Part shown: one piece after another, positions 45,173-54,133 of the stretch
How positions within the stretch are numbered: the first letter of the stretch is position 1
Layout: each line of letters starts with the position of its first letter
From: Paraliobacillus zengyii
GTDB lineage: Bacteria > Bacillota > Bacilli > Bacillales > Amphibacillaceae
Length of the DNA: 64,000 bases
Reading direction: 5' to 3'
NCBI RefSeq assembly: GCF_003268595.1
Contig: NZ_CP029797.1
Location: 3,617,501 to 3,681,500, forward strand
Program-made: the position numbers and the translations under genes
Notes under the pieces: model-generated
Database searches by the model: none
What the model saw: the letters and a program-made list of their open reading frames with translations, nothing else
Told to the model about the DNA's origin: nothing

Positions 45173-46861
45173 CTAGATATTAAAATACATAGAAAAAGGG
45201 GGAGAAAAGTCATCGCTAATGGATGACTTTTCTCCCCCTAGAATGGTGAAGTGTCGAACAACTTCTTTATTAAGTTGGATTTGTATAGATTCAATTTCTC
45301 TACTTTCGGATATTGTTATCTGATTTATAAGCAAGCGTAATAATTGCTTGCGTTGCTCCCTTGTCATAGCTTCTTTAAAGCTTGCTGTAAAGTTCCTCAT
45401 TACTTGTTCAACTATCTTGAAGCTAACTTCCTTTACCGCTACTTGTCCTAGTTGATTCTCAATAGGAGATATTCGTTCTGTAAGGCTGCCTTTTTCCTCG
45501 TTTAAGCTGGTAAGACGTGTAATAAGGTCTGCTTTAACAATGAGCCCTTCTTCATACAAACCTAGTACTTTATCCCTCTTAGACTCAATGGTATCTAGGG
45601 ACTTTTTAATATATTCATATTCCTGTCTAAGTGGAGCTTCACCATTTTGGTTCTTTCCATTTATCTTTTCAACAATTTTTTGTATAAGAATCTCATTATT
45701 AGCCACATTTGCAATCTTCTTTAATACATACTCATCTGCATAATCAGTTCGGACACCATTAGAACGGCAAACAGTAGTACCTTTATTCTTCCACGCACCA
45801 CAAGCATAGTATTCTAGTATTCGCTTCGTTCCATCTTTTTTTCGATTGGTTGTTCTGCTAAGTACCATCCCTGCTCCACACATAGGGCAGCGCATGATAC
45901 CAGTAAGTGGAAACTCACCACTGTGGACTCGATTTGGTTTCCCTCCTCTAGTTTTCATTATGGCTTGTGCTTTCTCCCATACTTCACTTGAAATAATCGC
46001 TTCGTGCTTCCCTTTTTCCATAATAGGATTAGGATTGATGTTGTTTCGTCGTTTTTCATTCCAGTCTCTCCTAACATTATAGCGGATTATTCCTTTGTAT
46101 AATGGATTTGTCACGATAGTCTTAATTGAATTGATAGAAAACCCCTTGTTACGTTTCGTTCGATGTCCACCACGGTTCATGTAACCCGCTATAGACTTGT
46201 ATCCATGACCTTCTGTGTAAAGTTGAAAGATCTTTCTAACAGATTGGGCTTCTATATCGTTCACCACTAATCCGGACGCTTTTCTTTTGGAATTGTTGCT
46301 AGGTGTACTAACTACATCATAGCCAAGCACGTGTCCTCCATTCCATGATCCTTCTTTCGCACGTGCTAACATACCCATCTTTACGTTTTCTGCAATATTA
46401 GATCGTTCAAATTCAGCAATAGCTGCCATCATTTGAAACTGCAGTACACCTGAAGGACTTTCTGTTTCATATTTTTCTGTGTATGAACGAAAGCCAATAC
46501 CTTTATTCTTCAACTCATCAACAATGCCTAGTAGATCAAGGCTTTTACGAGAGAATCGGTTCATTTTCCATACAAGTACTAAATCAAATGCCTTTTGCTG
46601 TGTATCACTAAGTAATTGCTGTAATGCTGGTCTACCTTTAATATTCTTACCACTTTTACCTCGATCTACGTATTCCTTATATACAACGTAGCCTTCTCGT
46701 TCACACCATTCTTTAAGAACTCTTACTTGCTCATCGATACTGTAACCTTCTTCCGCTTGCTCAACAGTAGATACTCGAGCATATATTGCAGCTTTTTTCT
46801 GCGGTCCTAACTGGATCGTTTGATCAAAATGGCTAGATGGAGCTATCGCATGATTATTCAC
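45173..46861 (-). CDS. Large serine recombinase (site-specific integrase)
   Basis: This DNA integrase of the phiC31/TnpX/Ccr class has about 562 residues. The catalytic domain is at the start: AAIYARVSTVEQ with nucleophile Ser, DRGKSGKNIKGRPALQQLL and VWKMNRFSRKSLDLL with the active arginines. The recombinase domain (GYKSIAGYMNRGG) follows, then a zinc ribbon (MRCPMCGAGM ... YYACGAWKNKGTTVC) and a coiled coil (about 400-460). The GTG at 46861 fits GAAGGTG best; a GTG at 46870 is the alternative. It overlaps the preceding dead-recombinase gene. A strong terminator hairpin is embedded in its last codons. It probably mobilises this island. Confidence 0.94.
   Translation of the reverse strand: MNNHAIAPSSHFDQTIQLGPQKKAAIYARVSTVEQAEEGYSIDEQVRVLKEWCEREGYVVYKEYVDRGKSGKNIKGRPALQQLLSDTQQKAFDLVLVWKMNRFSRKSLDLLGIVDELKNKGIGFRSYTEKYETESPSGVLQFQMMAAIAEFERSNIAENVKMGMLARAKEGSWNGGHVLGYDVVSTPSNNSKRKASGLVVNDIEAQSVRKIFQLYTEGHGYKSIAGYMNRGGHRTKRNKGFSINSIKTIVTNPLYKGIIRYNVRRDWNEKRRNNINPNPIMEKGKHEAIISSEVWEKAQAIMKTRGGKPNRVHSGEFPLTGIMRCPMCGAGMVLSRTTNRKKDGTKRILEYYACGAWKNKGTTVCRSNGVRTDYADEYVLKKIANVANNEILIQKIVEKINGKNQNGEAPLRQEYEYIKKSLDTIESKRDKVLGLYEEGLIVKADLITRLTSLNEEKGSLTERISPIENQLGQVAVKEVSFKIVEQVMRNFTASFKEAMTREQRKQLLRLLINQITISESREIESIQIQLNKEVVRHFTILGGEKSSISDDFSPPFSMYFNI
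45198..45238 (-). terminator. Strong terminator embedded in the 3' coding end of the recombinase
   Basis: Arms of about 17 bp (AGGGGGAGAAAAGTCAT and its mirror) around a short loop are followed leftward by T5. They encode the residues around KSSISDDFSPPF, 7 codons before the stop. Confidence 0.85.
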
Positions 46862-47375
46862 AGATTTCACCTTCTTTCATGTCTTCTTCTTCCATTAACC
46901 AAGTAGCTACCTGTGACAATGGAATTCCTTGCATAGCCGCTAATTCCAAATGTCTCGTATTAAGTAATTTAGACATGTACTCAAACACTCTCAACCCTTC
47001 TTCTGTAGAAGTATCAATATGCTCCTTCGATGAACAAATCTCTACATCATATCTAGCTAACTCTCTTTCTATTTGTTGAAGCTCATCTCCATCAGAAGCA
47101 AGTGTAAATACATCCCATACAACAACAACTCCAAAGTAACCATTAGCGGCATCTTTCAACATTTGCTTTAATACTGGTCTTACTTTGTTCGGAGATTTTA
47201 AGCTTGGCTCAGAGTAAACTTTACTGACTTGATATCCAGCTTGCTCGCACTTTTCTATTAAGACTTGGACGTTTCGATGGACTCGATACCCCGTCGGTTG
47301 AGTACGCGATGTATTACTCGTGTAAATTACTAGCTTGTTTTGATTCTGTTGTGTATTTTTATCTCTATTAATCAT
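46854..47375 (-). CDS. Serine-recombinase-like protein lacking catalytic residues
   Basis: This 173-residue protein aligns along the catalytic domain of the next gene but stops before the DNA-binding parts. Tyr18 matches the Tyr of YARVST, yet the catalytic Ser is replaced (IYTSNTSRTQ, Thr at the Ser position and Ser at the Arg position). The later VWKMNRFSR becomes VWDVFTLAS, losing the active arginines. The helix E-like end (STEEGLRVFEYMSKLL) is retained. It is therefore very probably inactive as a recombinase but could pair with the active one. The operon order 37-residue ORF, this gene and the large recombinase has overlapping ends. Confidence 0.82.
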   Translation of the reverse strand: MINRDKNTQQNQNKLVIYTSNTSRTQPTGYRVHRNVQVLIEKCEQAGYQVSKVYSEPSLKSPNKVRPVLKQMLKDAANGYFGVVVVWDVFTLASDGDELQQIERELARYDVEICSSKEHIDTSTEEGLRVFEYMSKLLNTRHLELAAMQGIPLSQVATWLMEEEDMKEGEICE

Positions 47376-47481
47376 TAGAATCTTCTCCTTTAGTTTGTTT
47401 TACAAGATATCCTGTAACCATCTCTGCTAAAATATCTATCAAGTTTTGATACTCGTAATCAGAGGTTTCCATGTTATTCAT
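47368..47481 (-). CDS. Small acidic protein, 37 residues, first gene of the recombinase operon
   Basis: ATG follows GGAGGAACTTAAA, a strong site. The product starts MNNMETSDYEYQNLIDILAE and ends KGEDSND. Its stop overlaps the start of the recombinase-like gene. Size and position resemble small recombination-directionality or regulatory proteins, but there is no sequence proof. Confidence 0.6.
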   Translation of the reverse strand: MNNMETSDYEYQNLIDILAEMVTGYLVKQTKGEDSND

Positions 47482-47629
47482 TTTAAGTTCCTCCGTTTAT
47501 AATATGATCTTCAATCTTGAGTTAAATAAGGGGGATAGGGTGGTCAGTTAAAACAAAACTTTTACAAAGAAATGTTTATACATTTTATTTTCTTCTCAAA
47601 TTTTTAGGTTTTATCTACCCCCAAACCCC

Positions 47630-49312
47630 CTAAAACTGAATGATGTCTCCTGATAGAGTAGGAGGTTGCAAATCATCTAGTCCTTCCACCTTCATTCCGT
47701 CAAAGTAAATAGTTCCTCTCACTTTCTTTTTGATAACTGAGATATTTTCACTCTCTAAAATAACCTTGAAGTATCGCCAAAAGACCTGACGAGATTTTGT
47801 TCCTTTATCATCAATACCTTGTACATGCAGCCACCTCAGGTATATCTGATAAAAGTCCGCCTGCTTTGTTCGAGCACCTTCCACAATAGATACATGCTCT
47901 TGAAAAAACTCTTTAACGGGATTTTGTTCGACATAGTAAGAACGGTGACATTCCTCAATAGTCTTACTATGACTGAATTGATAACTGTTTTGTTTTAGTC
48001 GTATCAGCCCCTCAATAGCCCAGTTTAAAATTCCAGGTAGTTCTTCCAGCAACTCATCTTTTAAATTAACATTGCGTTCATCTTTGCTGAAAGTTCGTCG
48101 AAATGGGATGATGAGTAGTTTTCGGAAATACCCACTCGTCACATCTATTGAGTCAGGTAGACTGTTAACCAAAAAAACTAAACGGCAAAATGGCTGATAA
48201 CTGATTGCTGGACGGTACTTGATATTGATGTTAATATTATCACCGCTTACAATCGCTTTGAAGTTCTCAGTTTTAAGGGCTTTTCCACCCATTTCATTTT
48301 CAGCGGCTATGTTTAACGATTTCCCCATCAAGTTTTCCATACCGAACGGGTCATTAAAGCTCGCCAAAGTAACACTACTTACGTTGGCGGGTCCCACAAT
48401 GTTAGTGATAACCGTTGCTAATACACTTTTCCCGTTAGCACCCCTCCCGAAATAGTAGACAGCTTTCTCAGCTTTTGTTTCGCCGGTTAGCAAGTACCCA
48501 ATTAGTTCTTGATGTACGTCTATCAATTCCGCATCATTGAGCGTAATCTCTTGCATGAACGTCAAGAACTTAGGAGAAACAGCGGATGAATCATACTCAA
48601 TTGGAAGTTGCACCGTTGATAAAAAAAACGGTGAGTGTTCTTCTAAAACGTAAGTCGAAAGATTCAACATTCCGTTCTTCAAATTAATGAAGTTTCGGTC
48701 AGCATTCATCGTATCAACGATAATAGCTTCACGTTGAAGTGCCTTGGATATTTCTGTTTCATAGATGCTTTTCCAACTATTCCATCTGCCTTCATGCATC
48801 ACAGTTCGGATAATTTTACCAAGATTCACTTCAGACAATTCTTCGTACACACCTTTACGATTGTATAGAAATATTCGTCCGTCTTTAGTGGAGCGAACAT
48901 GGCATCGCTTAATGAAGTGCTTTGCAAAGGCATTGGCATTGAAGTTGAATCGTTTTTTCTTTTCGTCATAGAAGAATCCTCTCTCTTCTGCTTTTGCTAC
49001 TTTCTTTACGTGTTCCAGTTCCGAGAGTAATAATTCAGATACTAAAGATTCAGACACGATTTCCGTCTTACTGTACATTTCATGTACCGACTTCTTTGAC
49101 ATGTTATGAATGTCTTCCAATAGCGCATTAAAGAACGTTTCTCCCTCTTCATGAACTACTAGATTAATCCCAGTCACTAACATGGAACGCTTTTGTGGAA
49201 CACTGACTTCCTGCACCAGTCTCTTTAAAGTTTCGCAGGAGTCTAGTATTCTAATTTTTGATATAGGATAAGGTGCTATGTAATCATTCATCTCAACCTC
49301 TTTCTGTTTCAT
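47630..49312 (-). CDS. SF3 replication helicase / P4-type primase C-terminal protein
   Basis: This 560-residue AAA+ superfamily 3 helicase has Walker A YFGRGANGKSVLATVI (about residue 290), Walker B-like LNIAAENEMGG, sensor 1 LVFLVNSLPD and arginine finger context FRRTFSKDE. A D5_N-like region precedes it, and a C-terminal winged helix follows (about 470-545). No obvious primase active site remains at the N-terminus. Such proteins unwind the origin of phages, plasmids and islands. Placed upstream of the recombinases, it suggests that the element replicates after excision. Confidence 0.88.
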   Translation of the reverse strand: MKQKEVEMNDYIAPYPISKIRILDSCETLKRLVQEVSVPQKRSMLVTGINLVVHEEGETFFNALLEDIHNMSKKSVHEMYSKTEIVSESLVSELLLSELEHVKKVAKAEERGFFYDEKKKRFNFNANAFAKHFIKRCHVRSTKDGRIFLYNRKGVYEELSEVNLGKIIRTVMHEGRWNSWKSIYETEISKALQREAIIVDTMNADRNFINLKNGMLNLSTYVLEEHSPFFLSTVQLPIEYDSSAVSPKFLTFMQEITLNDAELIDVHQELIGYLLTGETKAEKAVYYFGRGANGKSVLATVITNIVGPANVSSVTLASFNDPFGMENLMGKSLNIAAENEMGGKALKTENFKAIVSGDNININIKYRPAISYQPFCRLVFLVNSLPDSIDVTSGYFRKLLIIPFRRTFSKDERNVNLKDELLEELPGILNWAIEGLIRLKQNSYQFSHSKTIEECHRSYYVEQNPVKEFFQEHVSIVEGARTKQADFYQIYLRWLHVQGIDDKGTKSRQVFWRYFKVILESENISVIKKKVRGTIYFDGMKVEGLDDLQPPTLSGDIIQF

Positions 49313-49369
49313 CTTCAGTTCCCCCTCATAAGTGTGGTATGTGTAGGAGGAGTTACTCCTCCTACCAAT

Positions 49370-49966
49370 TTATTTTTTCAGTTTTTCTACAGTTCGAACG
49401 GCTAAACGCTCATACTCATCACCAGAGTCAGTCATGTAATGCGATATGTCACAACCACCTTTCAAACCGATTAACTGTTGAATTGTGATACTTTGTCCCT
49501 CAAATACACATTTGAAATTAATTAGAAACTGCATCAATGGTGAATCCGGATTAGATGAAATAGTATAAGGGATTGTAATATGGTTTGGAACATCTTCACC
49601 AGATCGGAGCAGAGAAAAAGTCAGTAGATATTGGTCATATGGGCCATAATTCCCCTGAACCCCTTCCCTAGACGTAACGCTATCAATTTCGAAGAAATAA
49701 CTCCCCTCTGCCACCTTTGCTCTTCTTAGTAATTTCACCATTTCGTCTGAAAACTTAATTACTCGATTAATTGGTAACCTCGCATTTTCAACAGGTGATT
49801 CCGTTACTTCCCGCTCTTCCTTTATTTCTCTTATTGGCTCAATGAGGGAATCTTCATGTGAAGGATCTTCATCAACCGTTCCTTCAGAATTATCCGCGGC
49901 TAGCATTTTTTCATGAGCTTCTATTGGACCTCTCAGTATTGGTCGAATTACTTTTTTTAAAGCCAT
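49370..49966 (-). CDS. Hypothetical protein beside the helicase, possible ssDNA-binding
   Basis: This 198-residue protein has a charged, disordered first third (Glu/Ser/Pro-rich) and a compact C-terminal domain with YFFEIDSVTSREGVQGNYGP and IPYTISSNPDSPLMQFLI, which suggests a beta-barrel. The layout resembles phage DUF669-type and other ssDNA-binding proteins encoded next to helicases; this is inference. Its ATG overlaps the upstream stop by one base. Confidence 0.6.
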   Translation of the reverse strand: MALKKVIRPILRGPIEAHEKMLAADNSEGTVDEDPSHEDSLIEPIREIKEEREVTESPVENARLPINRVIKFSDEMVKLLRRAKVAEGSYFFEIDSVTSREGVQGNYGPYDQYLLTFSLLRSGEDVPNHITIPYTISSNPDSPLMQFLINFKCVFEGQSITIQQLIGLKGGCDISHYMTDSGDEYERLAVRTVEKLKK

Positions 49967-50469
49967 TATGCTACCCCCTCCAATCTTTCGTTTAAGAATA
50001 GGACTCTTGTTTCATGTTCATTCAAACAAAAACATGAAGTACAAAAACTGGTATTAAATTGTATAACTTCGTTCGGAGCACTCCAAACCAACCTGTTAGG
50101 ATCTTCTATTAAACAACGTTCGAGAAATGTCAGTTTAAAGTTTTGAATGTTCTTAATAAAAGAAATGAATTCTTGGATTAATTCTAAATACTGCTCTTGG
50201 GTAACTACCATTTGAAACGCTTTAGCGTACCAGTGTATTTCTATACGATTTGTAAATATTATAATTTCATCTGGCGACACCATCCATTTTTTTGAATCCC
50301 AAACTAGGTTATTTACCATTTTATTCAGGCTTTGAGTATCTAATCTATTATCAAGGGATACTTCTGCGGAAAATCTATTCAATGCATTTTGGCCATCATA
50401 ATGGTCTTTTCGCATAGTGAATTTTTTTAACCTTTTGTGCTTTATGGAATACAGTGGTGTTGATTTCAT
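49966..50469 (-). CDS. Hypothetical protein, 167 residues
   Basis: No known family. This basic N-terminus (MKSTPLYSIKHKRLKKFTMR) protein has one Cys-rich patch near the end (TSFCTSCFCLNEHE), which might bind metal. It is in the replication operon, just upstream of the putative ssDNA-binding protein. Confidence 0.6.
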   Translation of the reverse strand: MKSTPLYSIKHKRLKKFTMRKDHYDGQNALNRFSAEVSLDNRLDTQSLNKMVNNLVWDSKKWMVSPDEIIIFTNRIEIHWYAKAFQMVVTQEQYLELIQEFISFIKNIQNFKLTFLERCLIEDPNRLVWSAPNEVIQFNTSFCTSCFCLNEHETRVLFLNERLEGVA

Positions 50470-50492
50470 TTTTTTATCTCCTATTCTATTAC

Positions 50493-50915
50493 TTAGTCAT
50501 TTAATGCTGTTGATTGGTCTGAAAATGTAAATGTGTTAATAACAGAATTTAGATACCATGCAATCACAATTGAATCCTTTTTTATTTCGTAGCCTACAGG
50601 TTTCACGTGAAACTTATCCAAATTATTAATAATCCGTTGTGTCACTTCATATCTTTCATTTTCTGTCATATCAACGAGCAAGATTTCTTTAAAAGAATTT
50701 ATCTCTGCAAAAGCCATTAAATTCTTTAATGTGTTAATATCCTCCAACACTGCAAATTCCTCTTCATCAATTGAATCATAAGGTTCATCACCAAACTGAG
50801 AAGTATTCATTAATCTTTTTTCTTTTATCGATATTTCTTCCTGTTCATATTCCCCTTGAATATTATTAATCAAAGTTAATTTCCCATTATAATATTTCTT
50901 AACTTGTTCTATCAT
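50493..50915 (-). CDS. Hypothetical acidic protein, 140 residues
   Basis: This is an acidic protein with the central DEEEFAVLEDINTLKNLMAF and no motif known to me. It is the first gene of the block running to the helicase, 23 bp before the next. Confidence 0.58.
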   Translation of the reverse strand: MIEQVKKYYNGKLTLINNIQGEYEQEEISIKEKRLMNTSQFGDEPYDSIDEEEFAVLEDINTLKNLMAFAEINSFKEILLVDMTENERYEVTQRIINNLDKFHVKPVGYEIKKDSIVIAWYLNSVINTFTFSDQSTALND

Positions 50916-51036
50916 AAAGTCATCTCCTATTGGTTTTTTTAGTAGTAATCACTTTCTGTAATTGATCATATCAAGAATGAAAGAATATTTTTAGTAGGGC
51001 AAAATAAATAATTACACTAACCCTAGTCCAGAAAGC

Positions 51037-51064
51037 AAAAAAAAACCACCATCAGAATGGCAGC
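51037..51064 (-). terminator. Terminator of the 274-residue protein gene
   Basis: A GCCAT/ATGGT stem runs leftward into T9, 19 bp beyond the stop at 51083. Confidence 0.75.
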
Positions 51065-51082
51065 TAATTCTAGTAATTATTT

Positions 51083-51907
51083 TTATTTGTAAAGCTCCCT
51101 TAATGCTTTCTCCAACACTGTTTTACTATCATCATAGGTTATATCATCAGGATTTTCATTTTCATCAATCGCTTGTATCACCTTATCTTCAATCTCTTCA
51201 TGACGAATTTCACTAAAAATGTCAGCCACTTCACCAAATTCAATAAAACATTTGTAAATCTTTTTTTCCAAATAGTCATACAGTTCAACTACATCGTTTT
51301 CATTAAGTAATCTAGTATCGTTAGTTTCATCAGTTAAACCTTCCATTAGAGATGTTTCTTGTTTGTCACTATTATCTGTATGATCTAAATCCCCAAAAGC
51401 TCCATATCTCAATTCGGCTTTCTTTATCAACCAACTTAATTTATCAATTAAGCGGTGATGTCTTTCTATAGAAAAATAATGATGGTCAGCATAAATTTTG
51501 TTTCTGATTTGCTCTTTTTGAAGAGTATTCTTAATATCCTTAGTACTATATTCCACCAGTCCGTTCACCAACTCACTCCAGGTGGAATACGGTAAACTAT
51601 CTAATCCACCTTTTCTAATTGCCTTTACGGGTGCCGAAGTATAGTTTAAAAGTAAGAATTTTATGTATTCCTTTGAATCCAACGGTATAGCAAATTCTCT
51701 TCCATTCTTTATTGCATTTTTTTCTATGCCTTTAATCTTGAGAAGATCCACTAATTTTTTCACATGTTCTTTTTTATAATTTCCAAATTTTTTTTCATCT
51801 ACTACTTTTATATTTCCATCTACTTCTTTCTTCACAAGACAATAATTACTTTCCAATGCAAGTTCTTTTGAAATTTGGTACATCGAAACAGTTTTTTTAA
51901 AATTCAT
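51083..51907 (-). CDS. Hypothetical protein, 274 residues
   Basis: No family recognised. This charged protein has no membrane helix. The start MNFKKTVSMYQISKELALES could hold a helix-turn-helix, and there is a Lys/Arg-rich middle and an acidic C-terminal third (DENENPDDITYDDSKT). Monocistronic with its own terminator. Confidence 0.58.
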   Translation of the reverse strand: MNFKKTVSMYQISKELALESNYCLVKKEVDGNIKVVDEKKFGNYKKEHVKKLVDLLKIKGIEKNAIKNGREFAIPLDSKEYIKFLLLNYTSAPVKAIRKGGLDSLPYSTWSELVNGLVEYSTKDIKNTLQKEQIRNKIYADHHYFSIERHHRLIDKLSWLIKKAELRYGAFGDLDHTDNSDKQETSLMEGLTDETNDTRLLNENDVVELYDYLEKKIYKCFIEFGEVADIFSEIRHEEIEDKVIQAIDENENPDDITYDDSKTVLEKALRELYK

Positions 51908-52238
51908 ATCTTAATCTCCTGTCTAAGTCTAATAGAGGAAAGCAAAAAAATTATAGTGAAAGATATCTACTCAATCATTTTACTACATTTTTTCATTATA
52001 CCAGTATCTTTTTAGTATCATTATATATCTCCTAATCACTTACCCATGATTAGGAAACTATAAAAACTCACTTGATAAATTTAACATCTTTAAAACTAAC
52101 CAAACGTCCTAGAGTAATTTCTTATTTTATTTCCTTATAATTACAATTGAATTACTAGGCTAAACAGAGGTTTAATTAAAAAATTTGCTTAGATCTAAAA
52201 AAAAGTAAATATGAAAAATCATATTTACTATCTAATTA
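51908..52238. other. Intergenic region without a recognisable gene
   Basis: This 331-bp AT-rich gap holds the promoter side of the 274-residue gene and the terminator at 52197-52230. Nothing else is seen. Confidence 0.5.
52197..52230 (-). terminator. Terminator of the DUF960-like gene
   Basis: AGTAAATATGA / TCATATTTACT arms with a 4-nt loop run leftward into T8, 9 bp beyond the stop. Confidence 0.88.
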
Positions 52239-52424
52239 TTAATAATCGGTTGGAAACAGCATAGTCTGCTTATCAGAAAATTTAATATCAGAGGTCTGAA
52301 AGTAATCCATCCTTTCTCTCTTCTTCTTAGCTAACAGGTCCACTAGATTCCATAAAAGGATTTGTATCTCTACTTCATCATTTATTGCTCTAAATATATA
52401 ATTAGACTTAATATACTCCGTCAT
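52239..52424 (-). CDS. DUF960-like small protein, 61 residues
   Basis: The middle VEIQILLWNLVDLLAKKKRE then MDYFQTSDI resembles the DUF960 family, a small protein commonly encoded near ccr recombinase genes in staphylococcal SCC elements. Function unknown. The match is by memory of the pattern and short, so only moderate trust is justified. Confidence 0.55.
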   Translation of the reverse strand: MTEYIKSNYIFRAINDEVEIQILLWNLVDLLAKKKRERMDYFQTSDIKFSDKQTMLFPTDY

Positions 52425-52514
52425 TTTTATCTATCTTTTAGGAGAATTGTAATCCTTTAAAGTTGTTCATTATTAATGAAAATTCGATAGTATCTTTTCA
52501 TATTTAAGATCCTT

Positions 52515-52829
52515 TTAAATTAGATCTAAAGGCACATTTTCATCAATTAGTTCCCCATCCTTAATACAAATAGCATGTAGCCACCTATCCGCAATATCAA
52601 TTTCCGTTACTATAGAGAAGATCCACTCCTGCTCATTTTGATCCATATAAACCGTTGTTAAAAATAGTAATGGATCAGGTAATCCTTTAAGTACATTTAC
52701 CGGAAAAACATTTTCATCTATCTCAGTCTTATACATTGATAATCCTTCAAAGATCACCTTATCTATATTCACTTTAATATTGTGTGTTTTTTTCATATAA
52801 TTTACAAATAGTTCAGTTTTACCATTCAT
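52515..52829 (-). CDS. Hypothetical protein, 104 residues
   Basis: A mixed alpha/beta protein starting MNGKTELFVNYMKKTHNIKV with a C-terminal IKDGELIDENVPLDLI. It begins on the last base of the RadC stop with AAAAGGGG upstream, so it is translationally coupled to RadC. No family recognised. Confidence 0.62.
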   Translation of the reverse strand: MNGKTELFVNYMKKTHNIKVNIDKVIFEGLSMYKTEIDENVFPVNVLKGLPDPLLFLTTVYMDQNEQEWIFSIVTEIDIADRWLHAICIKDGELIDENVPLDLI

Positions 52830-53341
52830 TAGATATACCCCTTTTCTTTTAGTGAATTGAAGGTGTTATCGCCTACAATAATATGGTCTAATAGTTCAAT
52901 TCCAATTAGATTTCCTGCCTCAACTAATCTCTTTGTCACCTTGATATCTTCATTACTTGGGTCAGTTAATCCAGATGGGTGATTATGAAGAACCATAATG
53001 CTTGCTGCTGAAGACAAGATGGCTGCTTTCATAACTTCACGAGGACTTACAAGGCTAGCGTTTAAACTGCCAATGTGACAAACATTTATTGAAACAGGTT
53101 GATTCTTTGTATCTAATGACATTACAATGAAGTGCTCTCTGTCCTTATCCTCCAAAAAGCTTTTAGCTAATTCGTAAGCATCTTGAGGTGAGCGAATACA
53201 TCTCTTTTCATAAAGAATACTAGACTCCCTGACTAATCTCACACTAACAATATTCACTCGTTTTGCTGGATCCTGCTTTCCTTCTTTCACTACATCTACT
53301 AACGGCAACTTTGACTCTTTGGTGTTCACATACTTTTTCAA
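52829..53341 (-). CDS. radC: RadC-family JAB/MPN domain protein
   Basis: This 170-residue RadC-like protein has the zinc-metalloprotease-like JAMM motif (Glu earlier, then VLHNHPSGLTDPSNED) and the C-terminal LLDHIIVGDNTFNSLKEKGY. It lacks the N-terminal UPF0758 helix-hairpin region of chromosomal RadC, as usual for copies carried by phages and islands. Its role is unsettled, and no DNA repair function is firmly shown. Present in many SCC-like elements. Confidence 0.9.
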   Translation of the reverse strand: MKKYVNTKESKLPLVDVVKEGKQDPAKRVNIVSVRLVRESSILYEKRCIRSPQDAYELAKSFLEDKDREHFIVMSLDTKNQPVSINVCHIGSLNASLVSPREVMKAAILSSAASIMVLHNHPSGLTDPSNEDIKVTKRLVEAGNLIGIELLDHIIVGDNTFNSLKEKGYI

Positions 53342-53366
53342 TTTAAATTCCTCCTAAAATAGAAAT

Positions 53367-53396
53367 AGCCCAAATTCCTTAAAAGGAATTTGGGCT
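53367..53396. terminator. Terminator upstream of radC
   Basis: AGCCCAAATTCCTT / AAGGAATTTGGGCT perfect arms with a 2-nt loop; T-rich leftward. It ends the transcript of the upstream 81-residue gene. Confidence 0.85.
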
Positions 53397-53569
53397 TTGT
53401 ATTAATAAAATTTATTCTACTAATATTACATATATATTCACGCTTAAATCAGAAGATTTAAATTGATATCATACTCTTTTTTTAATATTAAATAATAAAA
53501 GAACACCTCTAGTATCATCCACAGATGTTCTTTAGCACTATTATATTAGAATTTTTAAATATAATATTA

Positions 53570-53815
53570 TTAAGCATTATAATAATCAATAAGTCCATTA
53601 TAATCTATCTTTTCTATACTTTTATGAATTATCTCCGAAACATATCCTTCAGTAACATATTGTAATTCTTCCATTATATAGGCTTCTATTTTCTCGCTTA
53701 ATATAGATATTAGCTCTAGTCTGTCTTCACTTTCAGCTTCAGCTAAAATAATATCGATTGCGTTTCCAAACCATTTCGAAACTAAACTTGTTTCAATATT
53801 CATGAATTCTTTCAT
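53570..53815 (-). CDS. Small acidic hypothetical protein, 81 residues
   Basis: The start at 53815 (MKEFMNIETSLVSKWFGNAI) follows AAGGAG; the longer frame to 53896 has no site. Rich in Glu and Ile, wholly helical in appearance (DRLELISILSEKIEAYIMEE). DNA-mimic or antirestriction function is possible for such an acidic protein near methyltransferases, but this is a guess. Confidence 0.5.
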   Translation of the reverse strand: MKEFMNIETSLVSKWFGNAIDIILAEAESEDRLELISILSEKIEAYIMEELQYVTEGYVSEIIHKSIEKIDYNGLIDYYNA

Positions 53816-54091
53816 CTTAAAATCAACTCCTTCTATATAGATTATATATACAGTAATATTTTGAAATTCGGATAACAGAGTATCAACTTTTCTCATAATA
53901 AGTAATGAGCGATCATTATTCCTTTTGATAATTTTCTACTCTATTGAACTCCTCCAATTCTATAATAACCAAAGGTACTCTTCTACCTATTGATAATATA
54001 ATTTTTCAATATATATTTAATACGGATACTAATATTTTCATTACTATACTAGGACTTAAATAAATACAGAGTTTACTGATTATACTTTTTA

Positions 54092-54133
54092 AAATAAAAC
54101 AAGCCCTAATTCCCTTTTAGAGAATTAGGGCTT
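54092..54133 (-). terminator. Terminator embedded in the 3' coding end of the first methyltransferase
   Basis: AAGCCCTAATTC / GAATTAGGGCTT 12-bp arms with a 9-nt loop run leftward into a T-rich tract. The hairpin covers the last nine codons. Confidence 0.85.

Noticed and set aside
47515..47629. C-rich stretch near the helicase stop as a possible att site or origin
   Set aside because: Only short poly-C/G runs are visible; no inverted or direct repeats pair with another site.
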